From Neisseria sp. KEM232 (GTDB lineage: Bacteria; Pseudomonadota; Gammaproteobacteria; Burkholderiales; Neisseriaceae), in the NCBI RefSeq assembly GCF_002237445.1, contig NZ_CP022527.1, positions 930,001-994,000 of the forward strand: a stretch of DNA of 64,000 bases, read 5' to 3'. Both the position numbers and the translations under genes were made by a program. Positions 16,446 to 24,181 of the stretch are shown one piece after another. The notes under the pieces are model-generated. The model saw nothing but the letters and a program-made list of their open reading frames with translations. It was not told the origin of the DNA and searched no databases. Each line of letters starts with the position of its first letter. Positions within the stretch are counted from its first letter, which is position 1.

Positions 16446-17459
16446 ATGTTTAATATTTTTGATGTTTTGGAAAACAGTGAAATTCAAGGTTTAAGCAAAT
16501 CGCAACTTAGAGAATTAACCAACAGACTGCGAAGCACCAAAGTCAATGTTCTGCTGGTTGGCGGAACAGGTGTCGGCAAAAGCTCTACCATTAACGGGCT
16601 GTTCAAAGATAATCGTGCACCTGTCGGACAAGGCGCAGAACCCGAAACTGCCGAACTTAAAGCCTACAAATGGGACAACCTGATTATTTGGGACACTCCG
16701 GGATTTGGCGACTCTGCTGCTAATGACCGGCGTTATAAGGAGCAAATCGAGAAAAAACTGCATGAAAAGGATGAAAACGGCCAGCCGTTAATCGATATGG
16801 TGCTGCTGATATTGGACGGCGCCAGCCGCGACTTTAGCTCTGCCTACACCATTATCAAAGAAGTTATCAGCCCGAATTTAGCCGAAGCAGATAAAAACCG
16901 CCTATTGGTTGCCATCAATAAAGCCGATATGGCCAACAGCGGGCGCGGATGGGACAGCGAAAACAACCGTCCCACTAAAAAATTGGAAACCATATTACAG
17001 GAAAAACTCGAATCCACCCGCAAACGGATTCAGGAAGATACCGGTTTGAATGCCGACATGATTTACTATGTGGCTGGTTTTAAAGACGGAGACGAAACAC
17101 AACAGCCGTACAATATGGAAAAACTACTGAGCCATATCCTGACCCATCTGCCATTGAAAAAAAGGGCAATCGTCATGCAGGATGTAAATCAGGACGAGTC
17201 TGTTTTTCAAGATAATGACAAAGACTATCAAGATGAAATAAAAGAAAAAATTGAAGAATCTCTTTGGGAAAACATCAAATTGTTTGCAACGGATATGGGG
17301 CTTAAAATTATTGACTCCACCAAAGAGGTAGCAGAAAAAACTGTTGATTTTGCAAAAGATACAGTTGTTGCCGTACTTTCATCAAAAGAAGCTCGTGAAG
17401 CCGCTTTTAACTGGGCTATATCGCTGTTTAAAGAAAAAGCAAACAAAAATAACGAATAA
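16446..17459 (+). CDS. YfjP/Era-type GTPase, 50S-binding GTPase superfamily
   Basis: 337 aa. All main G motifs are present: P-loop GGTGVGKSS (39-47), DTPGFGDS with DTPG at 83-86, and NKAD (158-161). This matches the MMR_HSR1 GTPases annotated as 50S ribosome-binding or YfjP/YkfA-like, often found in prophages and genomic islands. The C-terminal ~110 residues are helical and Lys/Glu-rich (EKTVDFAKDTVVAVLSSKEA), possibly membrane-facing. The DNA is clearly more AT-rich than the neighbours, a sign of transfer. The UPF0174 gene starts 11 bases after its stop, so the two are one operon. Confidence 0.88.
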   Translation: MFNIFDVLENSEIQGLSKSQLRELTNRLRSTKVNVLLVGGTGVGKSSTINGLFKDNRAPVGQGAEPETAELKAYKWDNLIIWDTPGFGDSAANDRRYKEQIEKKLHEKDENGQPLIDMVLLILDGASRDFSSAYTIIKEVISPNLAEADKNRLLVAINKADMANSGRGWDSENNRPTKKLETILQEKLESTRKRIQEDTGLNADMIYYVAGFKDGDETQQPYNMEKLLSHILTHLPLKKRAIVMQDVNQDESVFQDNDKDYQDEIKEKIEESLWENIKLFATDMGLKIIDSTKEVAEKTVDFAKDTVVAVLSSKEAREAAFNWAISLFKEKANKNNE

Positions 17460-17470
17460 AGGATCGAAAC

Positions 17471-18274
17471 ATGGCATATCGTGAAGACAAAGATCTAGAA
17501 TTTCTTGCGGAAATGGAAAGCCGTGATTTGAATGATTTGGTGTACTGCCTAATCTACGATACCGATGGCAAAGAACGGATTACCGAAGAATTAAGCAAAT
17601 CTGAATCCTACAAAAAATACGTTCCCGATCATCAGAAATACTGGCAGGAGATTGCTGCTGAAATCCAAACGTTTGGCGCAAACTCCTTTGCCACAATGGC
17701 ACGCGGCGGAAAAGGCGTGCTTTATCGGGAAGTTTTGTCTGATGTGGCTGAAAAAATGAAAGTCAAATTTGACAAAAACGTATCAACTGCTGATTTGGAA
17801 AGTGCACTTTTAGAGAAAATCCTTGAGACTGGCGCCAGCAAACTCGATAGCAAAGATTTACAGAAATTAGCGAACAAAATCGGTATTTCTTCTGCCACTT
17901 CCCTGAGCAAAGAAGCATTGCTAGCGGCATTTATCACTGCTTTTCGTTCGGGCGGCATTCAATCTTACCAATTGGCATCAATCATTATTGATAGCGCATT
18001 GACTGCTATTCTTGGCAGAGGCTTGGCCGTTGCAGGCAGCTCTTTATTGGCTCGAACAGTATCTTTTCTTACCGGTCCAATTGGTTGGGCAATTATAGGG
18101 GCATGGACAGCGATTGATTTCGCAGGGCCGGCCTACCGTGTAACCATTCCTGCCGTATTAAATATTGCCTGGCTGCGTCGACAGGACGAATTAGAGAAAA
18201 AACATCTACTTACCGAATACCAACGTGAATTGGAGAGGTACAAACGCGAAGAAAGCGATTTAACCTCCCAGTAA
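17471..18274 (+). CDS. UPF0174 / YaaW-like protein with DUF3944 N-terminus
   Basis: 267 aa. The N-terminal ~35 residues (YREDKDLEFLAEMESRDLND) match DUF3944. The UPF0174 core (about 60-170) includes GANSFATMARGGKGVLYREV and KKIGISS-like repeats. A long hydrophobic region (about 172-225; LTAILGRGLAVAGSSLLART, then FLTGPIGWAIIGAWTAI) suggests a membrane hairpin. E. coli YaaW has this architecture and no firm function. It has an AT-rich composition like the GTPase gene before it. The GTPase plus hairpin-protein pairing suggests a GTP-controlled membrane effector, which is inference. Confidence 0.82.
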   Translation: MAYREDKDLEFLAEMESRDLNDLVYCLIYDTDGKERITEELSKSESYKKYVPDHQKYWQEIAAEIQTFGANSFATMARGGKGVLYREVLSDVAEKMKVKFDKNVSTADLESALLEKILETGASKLDSKDLQKLANKIGISSATSLSKEALLAAFITAFRSGGIQSYQLASIIIDSALTAILGRGLAVAGSSLLARTVSFLTGPIGWAIIGAWTAIDFAGPAYRVTIPAVLNIAWLRRQDELEKKHLLTEYQRELERYKREESDLTSQ

Positions 18275-18285
18275 TCCGCAAATAC

Positions 18286-18336
18286 CGGCCGTCTGAAAGC
18301 AAAGCTTCAACGAAGTTAAAACCTTTCAGACGGCCT
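18286..18336. repeat. DUS hairpin with AAGCTTCAACGAAGT loop
   Basis: GGCCGTCTGAAAGC and TTTCAGACGGCCT enclose AAAGCTTCAACGAAGTTAAAA, the same loop as at 10702-10756. It probably terminates the GTPase-UPF0174 transcript. Confidence 0.6.
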
Positions 18337-18357
18337 CAACCTTATAAGGAGCTTCCC

Positions 18358-19041
18358 ATGACGGCAAATCTTGACAGCACCAACTCCTACTACCGCCAAC
18401 ACCGCGACACCTACCCCGAATCCTTCCGCCTGCGCATCCACCGCGCGCTAAGCTGGCTCAAAGCCGCCGCAGAGGCGCAAAGGCCGTCTGAAAACAGCGA
18501 AGGTTTGGATTTCCGCTTTATCGCCCTGTGGATTGCCTTTAACGCCGCCTACGCCAATGAAATCGACAGGCATTCGATGCCCACGGAGCGCAGCGATTTC
18601 AGGCAGTTTCTGCAAACCGTGTGCAGCCTGGACAAGGAGCGGCTGCTCTATAAGCTGGTTTGGCAGACCTATTCGGGCAGCATCCGCACCTTGCTGGACA
18701 ACCGCTACACCTTCCTGCCCTTTTGGGATTTCCACAACGGCAAAATCAGCGAGGCCGCATGGCAGGAGGATTTTGCCCGCGCCAAAAAGAAAGCGCATGC
18801 CGCATTGGCCGCGCAGGATACCGATACCGTGCTGGCCGTGTTGTTCGACCGTCTTTACACCCTGCGCAACCAGATGGTGCACGGCGGCGCGACCTTCGGC
18901 AGCAGTGCCAACCGCCGCCAGCTTAAAGACGCCTGCCATATCCTCGCCGACCTGATTCCCGCCGTGCTGCACATCATGCAGCAGCACCCGCAGCGCGATT
19001 GGGGCAGGCCGTTTTATCCTTATGTCAAAGACAACGGTTAG
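18358..19041 (+). CDS. HEPN-domain protein (ApeA-like C-terminal HEPN)
   Basis: 227 aa. An all-helical domain with IALWIAFNAAYANE (about 55-68) and, near the C-terminus, RLYTLRNQMVHGG. R170-H175 forms the R-x4-H motif used as the active site by HEPN ribonucleases. Similar HEPN proteins act as toxins or abortive-infection effectors that cut RNA. A DUS at 18481-18492 is embedded in the coding sequence (read RPSE), so the gene has been long enough in an AG-DUS host to gain one, or came from a related species. It follows the GTPase cassette on the same strand, separated by a DUS hairpin. Function is inferred from the motif only. Confidence 0.75.
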   Translation: MTANLDSTNSYYRQHRDTYPESFRLRIHRALSWLKAAAEAQRPSENSEGLDFRFIALWIAFNAAYANEIDRHSMPTERSDFRQFLQTVCSLDKERLLYKLVWQTYSGSIRTLLDNRYTFLPFWDFHNGKISEAAWQEDFARAKKKAHAALAAQDTDTVLAVLFDRLYTLRNQMVHGGATFGSSANRRQLKDACHILADLIPAVLHIMQQHPQRDWGRPFYPYVKDNG

Positions 19042-19059
19042 GCGGAAGCAGGTTTAAAA

Positions 19060-19101
19060 AGGCCGTCTGAAAACCCGATTAAAAGGTTTTCAGACGACCT
19101 C
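19060..19101. terminator. DUS hairpin between convergent genes
   Basis: AAGGCCGTCTGAAAACC pairs with GGTTTTCAGACGACCT. The right arm is a one-base variant whose complement is AGGTCGTCTGAA, the mucosa-type DUS. It serves the HEPN gene and cyaY. Confidence 0.65.
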
Positions 19102-19113
19102 TATCTGCAAAAC

Positions 19114-19443
19114 TCATCCGGCAAACGGCGCAATATCGACCGTTTCGCCGCAGGCGGCGGACAGCACTTCGGAGAGTACGGCGAAAAACTCCTGCCCGTC
19201 GCGCGTGGCGAGCCATCGGCCGTTCTGCTCGGCGAAATGGTAGCCGCCGCTTTTGGCCGCAATCCACAATTCCTGATTGGGCGTGTGGCGGTTGACAATC
19301 ACCTGCGTGCCGTCTTCCGCCTCTATCGTCAGCACATTGCCCGCGCGCTGGCAGTCGAAGTCCAAGCCGCTGCCGTCGATTTCGTCTTCTATATAGGCAA
19401 ACAGCGCGTCCGAATGCTGCAAAAATTCACTTTCCGTCATCAT
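19114..19443 (-). CDS. cyaY: Frataxin homologue CyaY
   Basis: A 109-aa iron-binding regulator of iron-sulphur cluster assembly that binds IscS. Acidic N-terminal helix ESEFLQHSDALFAYIEDEID, then the beta-sheet signature VIVNRHTPNQELWIAAKSGG with the conserved NxQ..W...SGG. Two ATG codons stand in tandem at the start, so 19440 is the alternative. It diverges from lptM-lysA, the usual neisserial order. Confidence 0.93.
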   Translation of the reverse strand: MMTESEFLQHSDALFAYIEDEIDGSGLDFDCQRAGNVLTIEAEDGTQVIVNRHTPNQELWIAAKSGGYHFAEQNGRWLATRDGQEFFAVLSEVLSAACGETVDIAPFAG

Positions 19444-19503
19444 TTGCTTTGTCAGATTGGGTTAAAATGGCGCGCATCTTGCCACAGAGAACGCAAAAAA
19501 ACC

Positions 19504-19686
19504 ATGAAAACCCCCGTCGCGGCCGCTTTGGCCGCCCTTCTGCTGCTGGCCGCCTGCGGCTTCAAAGGCGACCTCTATCTGCCCAAAGAAAACGACAAAG
19601 CGGGCTTCGGCGCGGTACAAACCGGTCTGAAAAAACCCGTCCGCCCCGCCAAAACACCCGCACAATCCACGGAAACCCGACCATGA
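19504..19686 (+). CDS. lptM: Small lipoprotein LptM (YifL-like)
   Basis: A 60-aa lipoprotein. The signal MKTPVAAALAALLLLAAC places the lipidated residue at C18, followed by the family motif GFKGDLYLPKE and a Pro-rich tail. LptM helps oxidative maturation of the LptD/E translocon in enterobacteria. Its stop overlaps the lysA ATG (ATGA), a conserved gene pair in many proteobacteria. Confidence 0.88.
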   Translation: MKTPVAAALAALLLLAACGFKGDLYLPKENDKAGFGAVQTGLKKPVRPAKTPAQSTETRP

Positions 19687-20915
19687 CCCTGCGCTGCGAA
19701 AACCTCAGCTACACCGAGCTGGCCGAACGCTACGGCACGCCGCTTTACGTTTACAGCCAAGCCGCCCTCGACCAAGCCTACGCCGCCTACCAAACCGCCT
19801 TTGCCGCCCTCAACCCCCTCATCTGCTACGCCGTCAAAGCCAACGGTAACCTGGCCGTTATCCGCCGCTTCGCCGAGCTGGGCAGCGGCTTCGACATCGT
19901 TTCCGGCGGCGAACTCGCCCGCGTCCTGGCCGCAGGCGGCAGCGCGGCGAAAACCATTTTCTCCGGCGTCGGCAAAAGCGAGGCCGAAATCGAGTTTGCC
20001 CTCAAAGCGGGCATCAAGTGTTTCAACGTCGAGAGCCTGCCCGAGCTCGAACGCATCAACGACGTTGCAGGCCGTCTGAACCTGCGCGCGCCCGTTTCCC
20101 TGCGCATCAATCCCGATGTGGACGCGCAAACCCATCCCTATATCTCCACCGGCCTGAAAGAAAACAAATTCGGCATCGCCATGCGCGACGCCGAAGCCGC
20201 CTACCGCCGCGCCGCCGAACTGCCGCACCTGCGCGTCGTCGGCATCGACTGCCACATCGGTTCGCAGCTCATCAAACTCGACCCGCTCGTCGAAGCCTGC
20301 GAACGCATCCTTAGTCTCGCCGACCGCCTCGCCGCGCAGGGCATCGCCTTGCAGCACATCGACTTGGGCGGCGGCGTCGGCATCGTCTACCGCGACGAAG
20401 ACACACCCGATCTCGCCGCCTACGCCGCCGCCGTGCGCGAACTTATCGGCAGCCGCACACTCGGCCTGATACTCGAACCCGGCCGCAGCCTCGTCGGCAA
20501 CGCGGGCGTTCTGCTCACCCGCGTCGAATACGTCAAACACAACGAAAACAAAAACTTCGTTATCACCGACGCCGCCATGAACGATTTGATGCGCCCCGCC
20601 CTCTATCAGGCCTACCACCACATCGAACCTGCCGAAACGCCGTCCGCCGCCCCCTTCGCCGCCGACATCGTCGGCCCGATTTGCGAAACGGGCGACTTCC
20701 TCGCCAAAGACCGCAGCATCGCGGCACAGGCGGACGATTTGCTGGTTGTGCACAGCGCGGGGGCTTACGCCTCGAGCATGGCGGGCAACTACAACACCCG
20801 CCCCCGCGCCGCCGAAGTGCTGGTTTGCGGCAGCCAAGCCCGCCTTGTGCGCCGCCGCGAAACCATCGAAGAAATGCTGGCCAACGAAAGGGAATGCCTG
20901 AACGCGGCGGACTGA
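19683..20915 (+). CDS. lysA: Diaminopimelate decarboxylase LysA
   Basis: Decarboxylates meso-diaminopimelate to L-lysine, the last step of lysine synthesis. 410 aa, fold-III PLP enzyme. The PLP lysine is K52 in CYAVKANGNLAVI. SGGELARVLAAG, HIGSQLI and EPGRSLVGNAG are typical, and GPICETGDFL lies near the C-terminus with SAGAYASSMAGNYN. The start is set by the ATGA overlap with lptM, which rejects a longer frame from 19449. Confidence 0.95.
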   Translation: MTLRCENLSYTELAERYGTPLYVYSQAALDQAYAAYQTAFAALNPLICYAVKANGNLAVIRRFAELGSGFDIVSGGELARVLAAGGSAAKTIFSGVGKSEAEIEFALKAGIKCFNVESLPELERINDVAGRLNLRAPVSLRINPDVDAQTHPYISTGLKENKFGIAMRDAEAAYRRAAELPHLRVVGIDCHIGSQLIKLDPLVEACERILSLADRLAAQGIALQHIDLGGGVGIVYRDEDTPDLAAYAAAVRELIGSRTLGLILEPGRSLVGNAGVLLTRVEYVKHNENKNFVITDAAMNDLMRPALYQAYHHIEPAETPSAAPFAADIVGPICETGDFLAKDRSIAAQADDLLVVHSAGAYASSMAGNYNTRPRAAEVLVCGSQARLVRRRETIEEMLANERECLNAAD

Positions 20916-20930
20916 TTGCTGCGGATGCAA

Positions 20931-20973
20931 AAAGGCCGTCTGAAAACCGAAAAACGGGTTTCAGACGGCCTTG
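20931..20973. terminator. DUS terminator after lysA
   Basis: AAAGGCCGTCTGAAAACC and GGGTTTCAGACGGCCTT with an A-rich loop, 16 bases after the lysA stop. Confidence 0.75.
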
Positions 20974-21083
20974 ATGATGCTCCGCCGACGCGCCGCGCGA
21001 TAAAGGTTTGAGGCCGTCTGAAACAGCGGCGGCAGTCGAACGGCAGCACGGTTTGCGTTTTCAGACGGCCTGATGCCTTTTGC

Positions 21084-22988
21084 TCAGCCGTTTTGCTGTT
21101 GCGCCGTCCACACCAAATCGCACAGGCCGTCTTGCGGGTTGAAGGCGGTGGGGGCGGCGAGCAGGAGGCGGCGGATTTCGGGCTGGTCGCCGCGGTCGCA
21201 GGCGGCGGCGATTTGGTCGAGCAAAACGGAGAGCTGCGGCCAGGGCAGCATGGTTTCGCTGGCGGTGAGGATGCGCGGGTGGCCGGTGGGGGCGGCGTTG
21301 TCGCCGATCAGCAGCTCTTCGTAGAGTTTTTCGCCCGGGCGCAGGCCGGTAATGCGGATTTCGATGTCGCCCTGCGGGTGGGTATCGTCTTTCACTTCGA
21401 GGCCGGAGAGGCGGATCATTTGGCGGGCGAGGTCGATGATTTTGACGGATTCTCCCATGTCGAGCACGAACACGTCGCCGCCTTTGCCCATCGCGCCGGC
21501 CTGGATAACGAGCTGGGCGGCTTCGGGGATGGTCATGAAATAGCGGGTGATGTCGGGATGGGTGAGGGTGACGGGGCCGCCTGCGGCGATTTGTTTTTCA
21601 AAGGCGGGGACGACGGAGCCGGACGAGCCGAGCACGTTGCCGAAGCGCACCATACAAAAACGGGTGTGGCAGGCGGGTTCGGCGGCGAGCGCCTGTAAGA
21701 CGAGTTCGGCCATGCGTTTGCTCGCGCCCATGGTGTTGGTGGGGCGCACGGCTTTGTCGGTGGAAATCAGGACGAAGGTGGAGACGCCGCTTTCTTGTGC
21801 GGCTCGGGCGCAGGCGAGTGTGCCGAAAAGGTTGTTGCGCACGCCTTCGACGGTATTGAGGGCAACCATGGGGACGTGTTTGTAGGCGGCGGCGTGGTAG
21901 ATGGTGTCGACATCGAAGGCGGACATGACGCTTTTCAGACGGCCTTCGTCCTGCACCGAGCCTAAAAGCGGCAGGATTTCGCAGCCGCCGCCGTGCTGCT
22001 GCCGCCATTCGGCCAGCTCGCGTTCGATGGTGTAGAGGGAAAATTCCGACAGTTCGAACAGCACCAGCCGCGAGGGCGCGAGGGCGATAATCTGGCGGCA
22101 CAGCTCCGAGCCGATAGAGCCGCCCGCGCCCGTTACCATCACGCTCTTGCCCGCGATGTCGCGCGCCATCAGGTCGGGGAGCGGGGCGACGGGTTCGCGT
22201 CCCAAAAGGTCGGCGGCGGAGATTTTTTTCAATACGCCGGTGTGGATGCGTCCGTCAACCAAGTCTTTCATGCCGGGAATGGCGAGTACTTCGCAGGGAT
22301 AGGCTTCGAGGCGGCGCAGGATGTCACGCCGCTGTTGTGCGCCCGCGCTGGGGATGGCGAGGAGGATTTTGCGGATGCCGTATTGTCTGATCAGCCGTTC
22401 GATTTCTGCGGGGGCGAACACGGGCAGGTCGCTGACGGTGGTGTTTTGCAGGCGCGGATTGTCGTCGACAAAGGCGGCGGGGCGGTATTCGTGTACCTGT
22501 CGCACCGCTTCGGCCAGCTGCCGCCCCGACTGTCCCGCGCCGTAGATAATCACCGCCGCCGCGCCGTGGCGCTCGCTGCGTTCGGTGAGCACCAGCCGCA
22601 GCAGCAGGCGCGAACCGGCAATCAGCACCACCATCAGAAAGAAAAACACCACGGGCAGGGCAAGGCGCAGCTGGCGCTCGAACAGCAGCACGCTGAAAAA
22701 AAACGCCAGCATGGAGGCGAAGCTGCCGAACAGGGCGACGGCGAGAATGCGCAGGCTGATGTAGCGCGTCACCGCGCGGTAAAGCCCCAGCCGTACGAAG
22801 AGCACGACGGTGAAGGCGGTGGTGGCGGCCAGCGCATACCAGTTGGCGGGGTCGGCCCATTCGTTGTCGTAATCGGCTTTCAGGCTTTGGGTAAACCAGA
22901 AGGCGCAGAAAACCAGCAGGATGTCGTGGACGACAAACAGCAGTTTTTTCACATTGCGCGGCAGCGCCAGCAGGGTTTCGAGCATCAT
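21084..22988 (-). CDS. pglD: UDP-sugar 4,6-dehydratase PglD/CapD family
   Basis: 634 aa, the length of membrane-bound 4,6-dehydratases. Four to five N-terminal helices (about 10-130) precede a CoA-binding-like Rossmann domain (IIYGAGQSGRQLAEAV), then the dehydratase domain with VTGAGGSIGSELCRQI (NAD binding), YHAAAYKHVP, and STDKAVRPTNTMGASKRMAE with the active-site Met/Lys pair. In Neisseria, PglD makes the 4-keto precursor of diNAc-bacillosamine for O-linked pilin glycosylation. The usual pglB/C/F genes are not beside it. A CapD/WbpM-like role in a polysaccharide pathway is the alternative. Confidence 0.85.
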   Translation of the reverse strand: MMLETLLALPRNVKKLLFVVHDILLVFCAFWFTQSLKADYDNEWADPANWYALAATTAFTVVLFVRLGLYRAVTRYISLRILAVALFGSFASMLAFFFSVLLFERQLRLALPVVFFFLMVVLIAGSRLLLRLVLTERSERHGAAAVIIYGAGQSGRQLAEAVRQVHEYRPAAFVDDNPRLQNTTVSDLPVFAPAEIERLIRQYGIRKILLAIPSAGAQQRRDILRRLEAYPCEVLAIPGMKDLVDGRIHTGVLKKISAADLLGREPVAPLPDLMARDIAGKSVMVTGAGGSIGSELCRQIIALAPSRLVLFELSEFSLYTIERELAEWRQQHGGGCEILPLLGSVQDEGRLKSVMSAFDVDTIYHAAAYKHVPMVALNTVEGVRNNLFGTLACARAAQESGVSTFVLISTDKAVRPTNTMGASKRMAELVLQALAAEPACHTRFCMVRFGNVLGSSGSVVPAFEKQIAAGGPVTLTHPDITRYFMTIPEAAQLVIQAGAMGKGGDVFVLDMGESVKIIDLARQMIRLSGLEVKDDTHPQGDIEIRITGLRPGEKLYEELLIGDNAAPTGHPRILTASETMLPWPQLSVLLDQIAAACDRGDQPEIRRLLLAAPTAFNPQDGLCDLVWTAQQQNG

Positions 22989-23303
22989 TCGGGAAAGGTG
23001 TCGGAAAGAAATGACGGACAGGCCGTCTGAAAACAGGGTTGCGGCAAAGCGGGCAAAACGTGTTTCAGACGGCCTGCATTATAGCGCGGCGCCGCTTGCA
23101 TCTGCGGCGTGGGAGGCCGTCTGAAAACGTGGCGGAACGGGATGCGGGCAGGCGCATTTGTGTCTTTCGGCTGCCCCGTTTTCGCCATGCGGCGTTCGGT
23201 TGGTTTTGAAGTCGGCCTCCAAGCTTCAGACGGCCTCCAAGTTATCGGTGAAAGACAGCGCATGCTGCCGATACCCGAAGCGCCGCGGGCGGCGGCAAGA
23301 CAC
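22989..23303. other. Intergenic region upstream of pglD
   Basis: Holds a DUS pair at 23022-23077 (loop about 30 bases), a TTATAG at 23088-23093, and single DUS copies at about 23115 and 23226. No convincing gene is present. Confidence 0.5.
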
Positions 23304-23328
23304 AAAAAACCCGCCCAAAGGACGGGTT
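23304..23328 (-). terminator. Rho-independent terminator of rplU-rpmA
   Basis: Read on the minus strand: AACCCGTCC TTT GGGCGGGTT followed by TTTTG. A classic GC stem and T-run, 20 bases beyond rpmA. Confidence 0.9.
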
Positions 23329-23348
23329 CGCTGCATACTGTCTGCCGT

Positions 23349-23624
23349 TTACGCTTCTTCCGCGCCGGTGTAGGGGCGCACGCTCACGGTTTTGCGGTTC
23401 AAACGGCCTTTGACGGCGAATTCCACATAGCCGTCCACTTTGGCGAACAGAGTGTGGTCTTTGCCCATGCCGACGTTGTCGCCTGCGTGGAATTTGGTGC
23501 CGCGCTGGCGCACGATGATGGAACCTGCGGGAATCAGCTCGTTGCCGTAGGCTTTCACGCCCAAGCGTTTGGCTTCGGAATCGCGGCCGTTGCGGGTACT
23601 GCCGCCTGCTTTTTTACTTGCCAT
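23349..23624 (-). CDS. rpmA: 50S ribosomal protein L27
   Basis: 91 aa, starting MASKKAGGSTRNGRDS, whose N-terminal tail reaches the peptidyl-transferase centre. KRLGVKAYGNELIPAGSIIV and GKDHTLFAKVDGYV are invariant L27 motifs. It lies 28 bases after rplU in the usual L21-L27 operon and ends in an intrinsic terminator. Confidence 0.98.
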   Translation of the reverse strand: MASKKAGGSTRNGRDSEAKRLGVKAYGNELIPAGSIIVRQRGTKFHAGDNVGMGKDHTLFAKVDGYVEFAVKGRLNRKTVSVRPYTGAEEA

Positions 23625-23652
23625 GTTGGATACTCCTGACTTGGATTAGAAA

Positions 23653-23961
23653 TTAGGCGATGGCCACGATTTCGATTTGGGTGAAATTCTGGCGGTGGCC
23701 CTGGCGTTTCTGGTAGTGTTTGCGGCGGCGCATTTTGAAAATGCGGATTTTCTCGCCGCGGCCGTGTGCCACTACTTTGGCCGTTACTTTCGCGCCTTCG
23801 ATAAAGGGCGCGCCTACTTTTACAGATTCGCCGTCAGCAATCATCAAAACTTCGGTCAGTTCGATTTGGCTGTCGAGTTCGGCAGGTATCTGTTCTACTT
23901 TCAATTTTTCGCCAACGGCAACTTTGTATTGTTTGCCGCCGGTTTTTACGACCGCGTACAT
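23653..23961 (-). CDS. rplU: 50S ribosomal protein L21
   Basis: 102 aa from MYAVVKTGGKQYKVAVGEKL, which is the standard L21 start; the GGAG six bases upstream supports it over an in-frame ATG at 23973. KMRRRKHYQKRQGHRQNFT near the C-terminus is the rRNA-binding signature. First gene of the L21-L27 operon, divergent from ispB. Confidence 0.97.
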   Translation of the reverse strand: MYAVVKTGGKQYKVAVGEKLKVEQIPAELDSQIELTEVLMIADGESVKVGAPFIEGAKVTAKVVAHGRGEKIRIFKMRRRKHYQKRQGHRQNFTQIEIVAIA

Positions 23962-24118
23962 ACTCAACTCCATAAATGGGATTTCGGTTAAACAAAAATT
24001 CCGCGCACCATGCGCGAAACGGCGCATTCTAGGGACAAGTGTCTGTTTTGTCAAACCGTATGCCGCATATATGGCCGCCTGCCCACGCAACATCCCGTTT
24101 TTCAGATGGCCTTTGTGC

Positions 24119-24124
24119 TATAAT
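24119..24124 (+). promoter_or_regulatory. -10 box upstream of ispB
   Basis: Perfect TATAAT, 57 bases before the ispB ATG and just after a mutated DUS (TTTTTCAGATGGCC). Confidence 0.5.
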
Positions 24125-24181
24125 CCCACGCTTTCTGACTTCTGCCCGCCGCGCAGCAACCCTTCCGCCGCCGATACCGCC

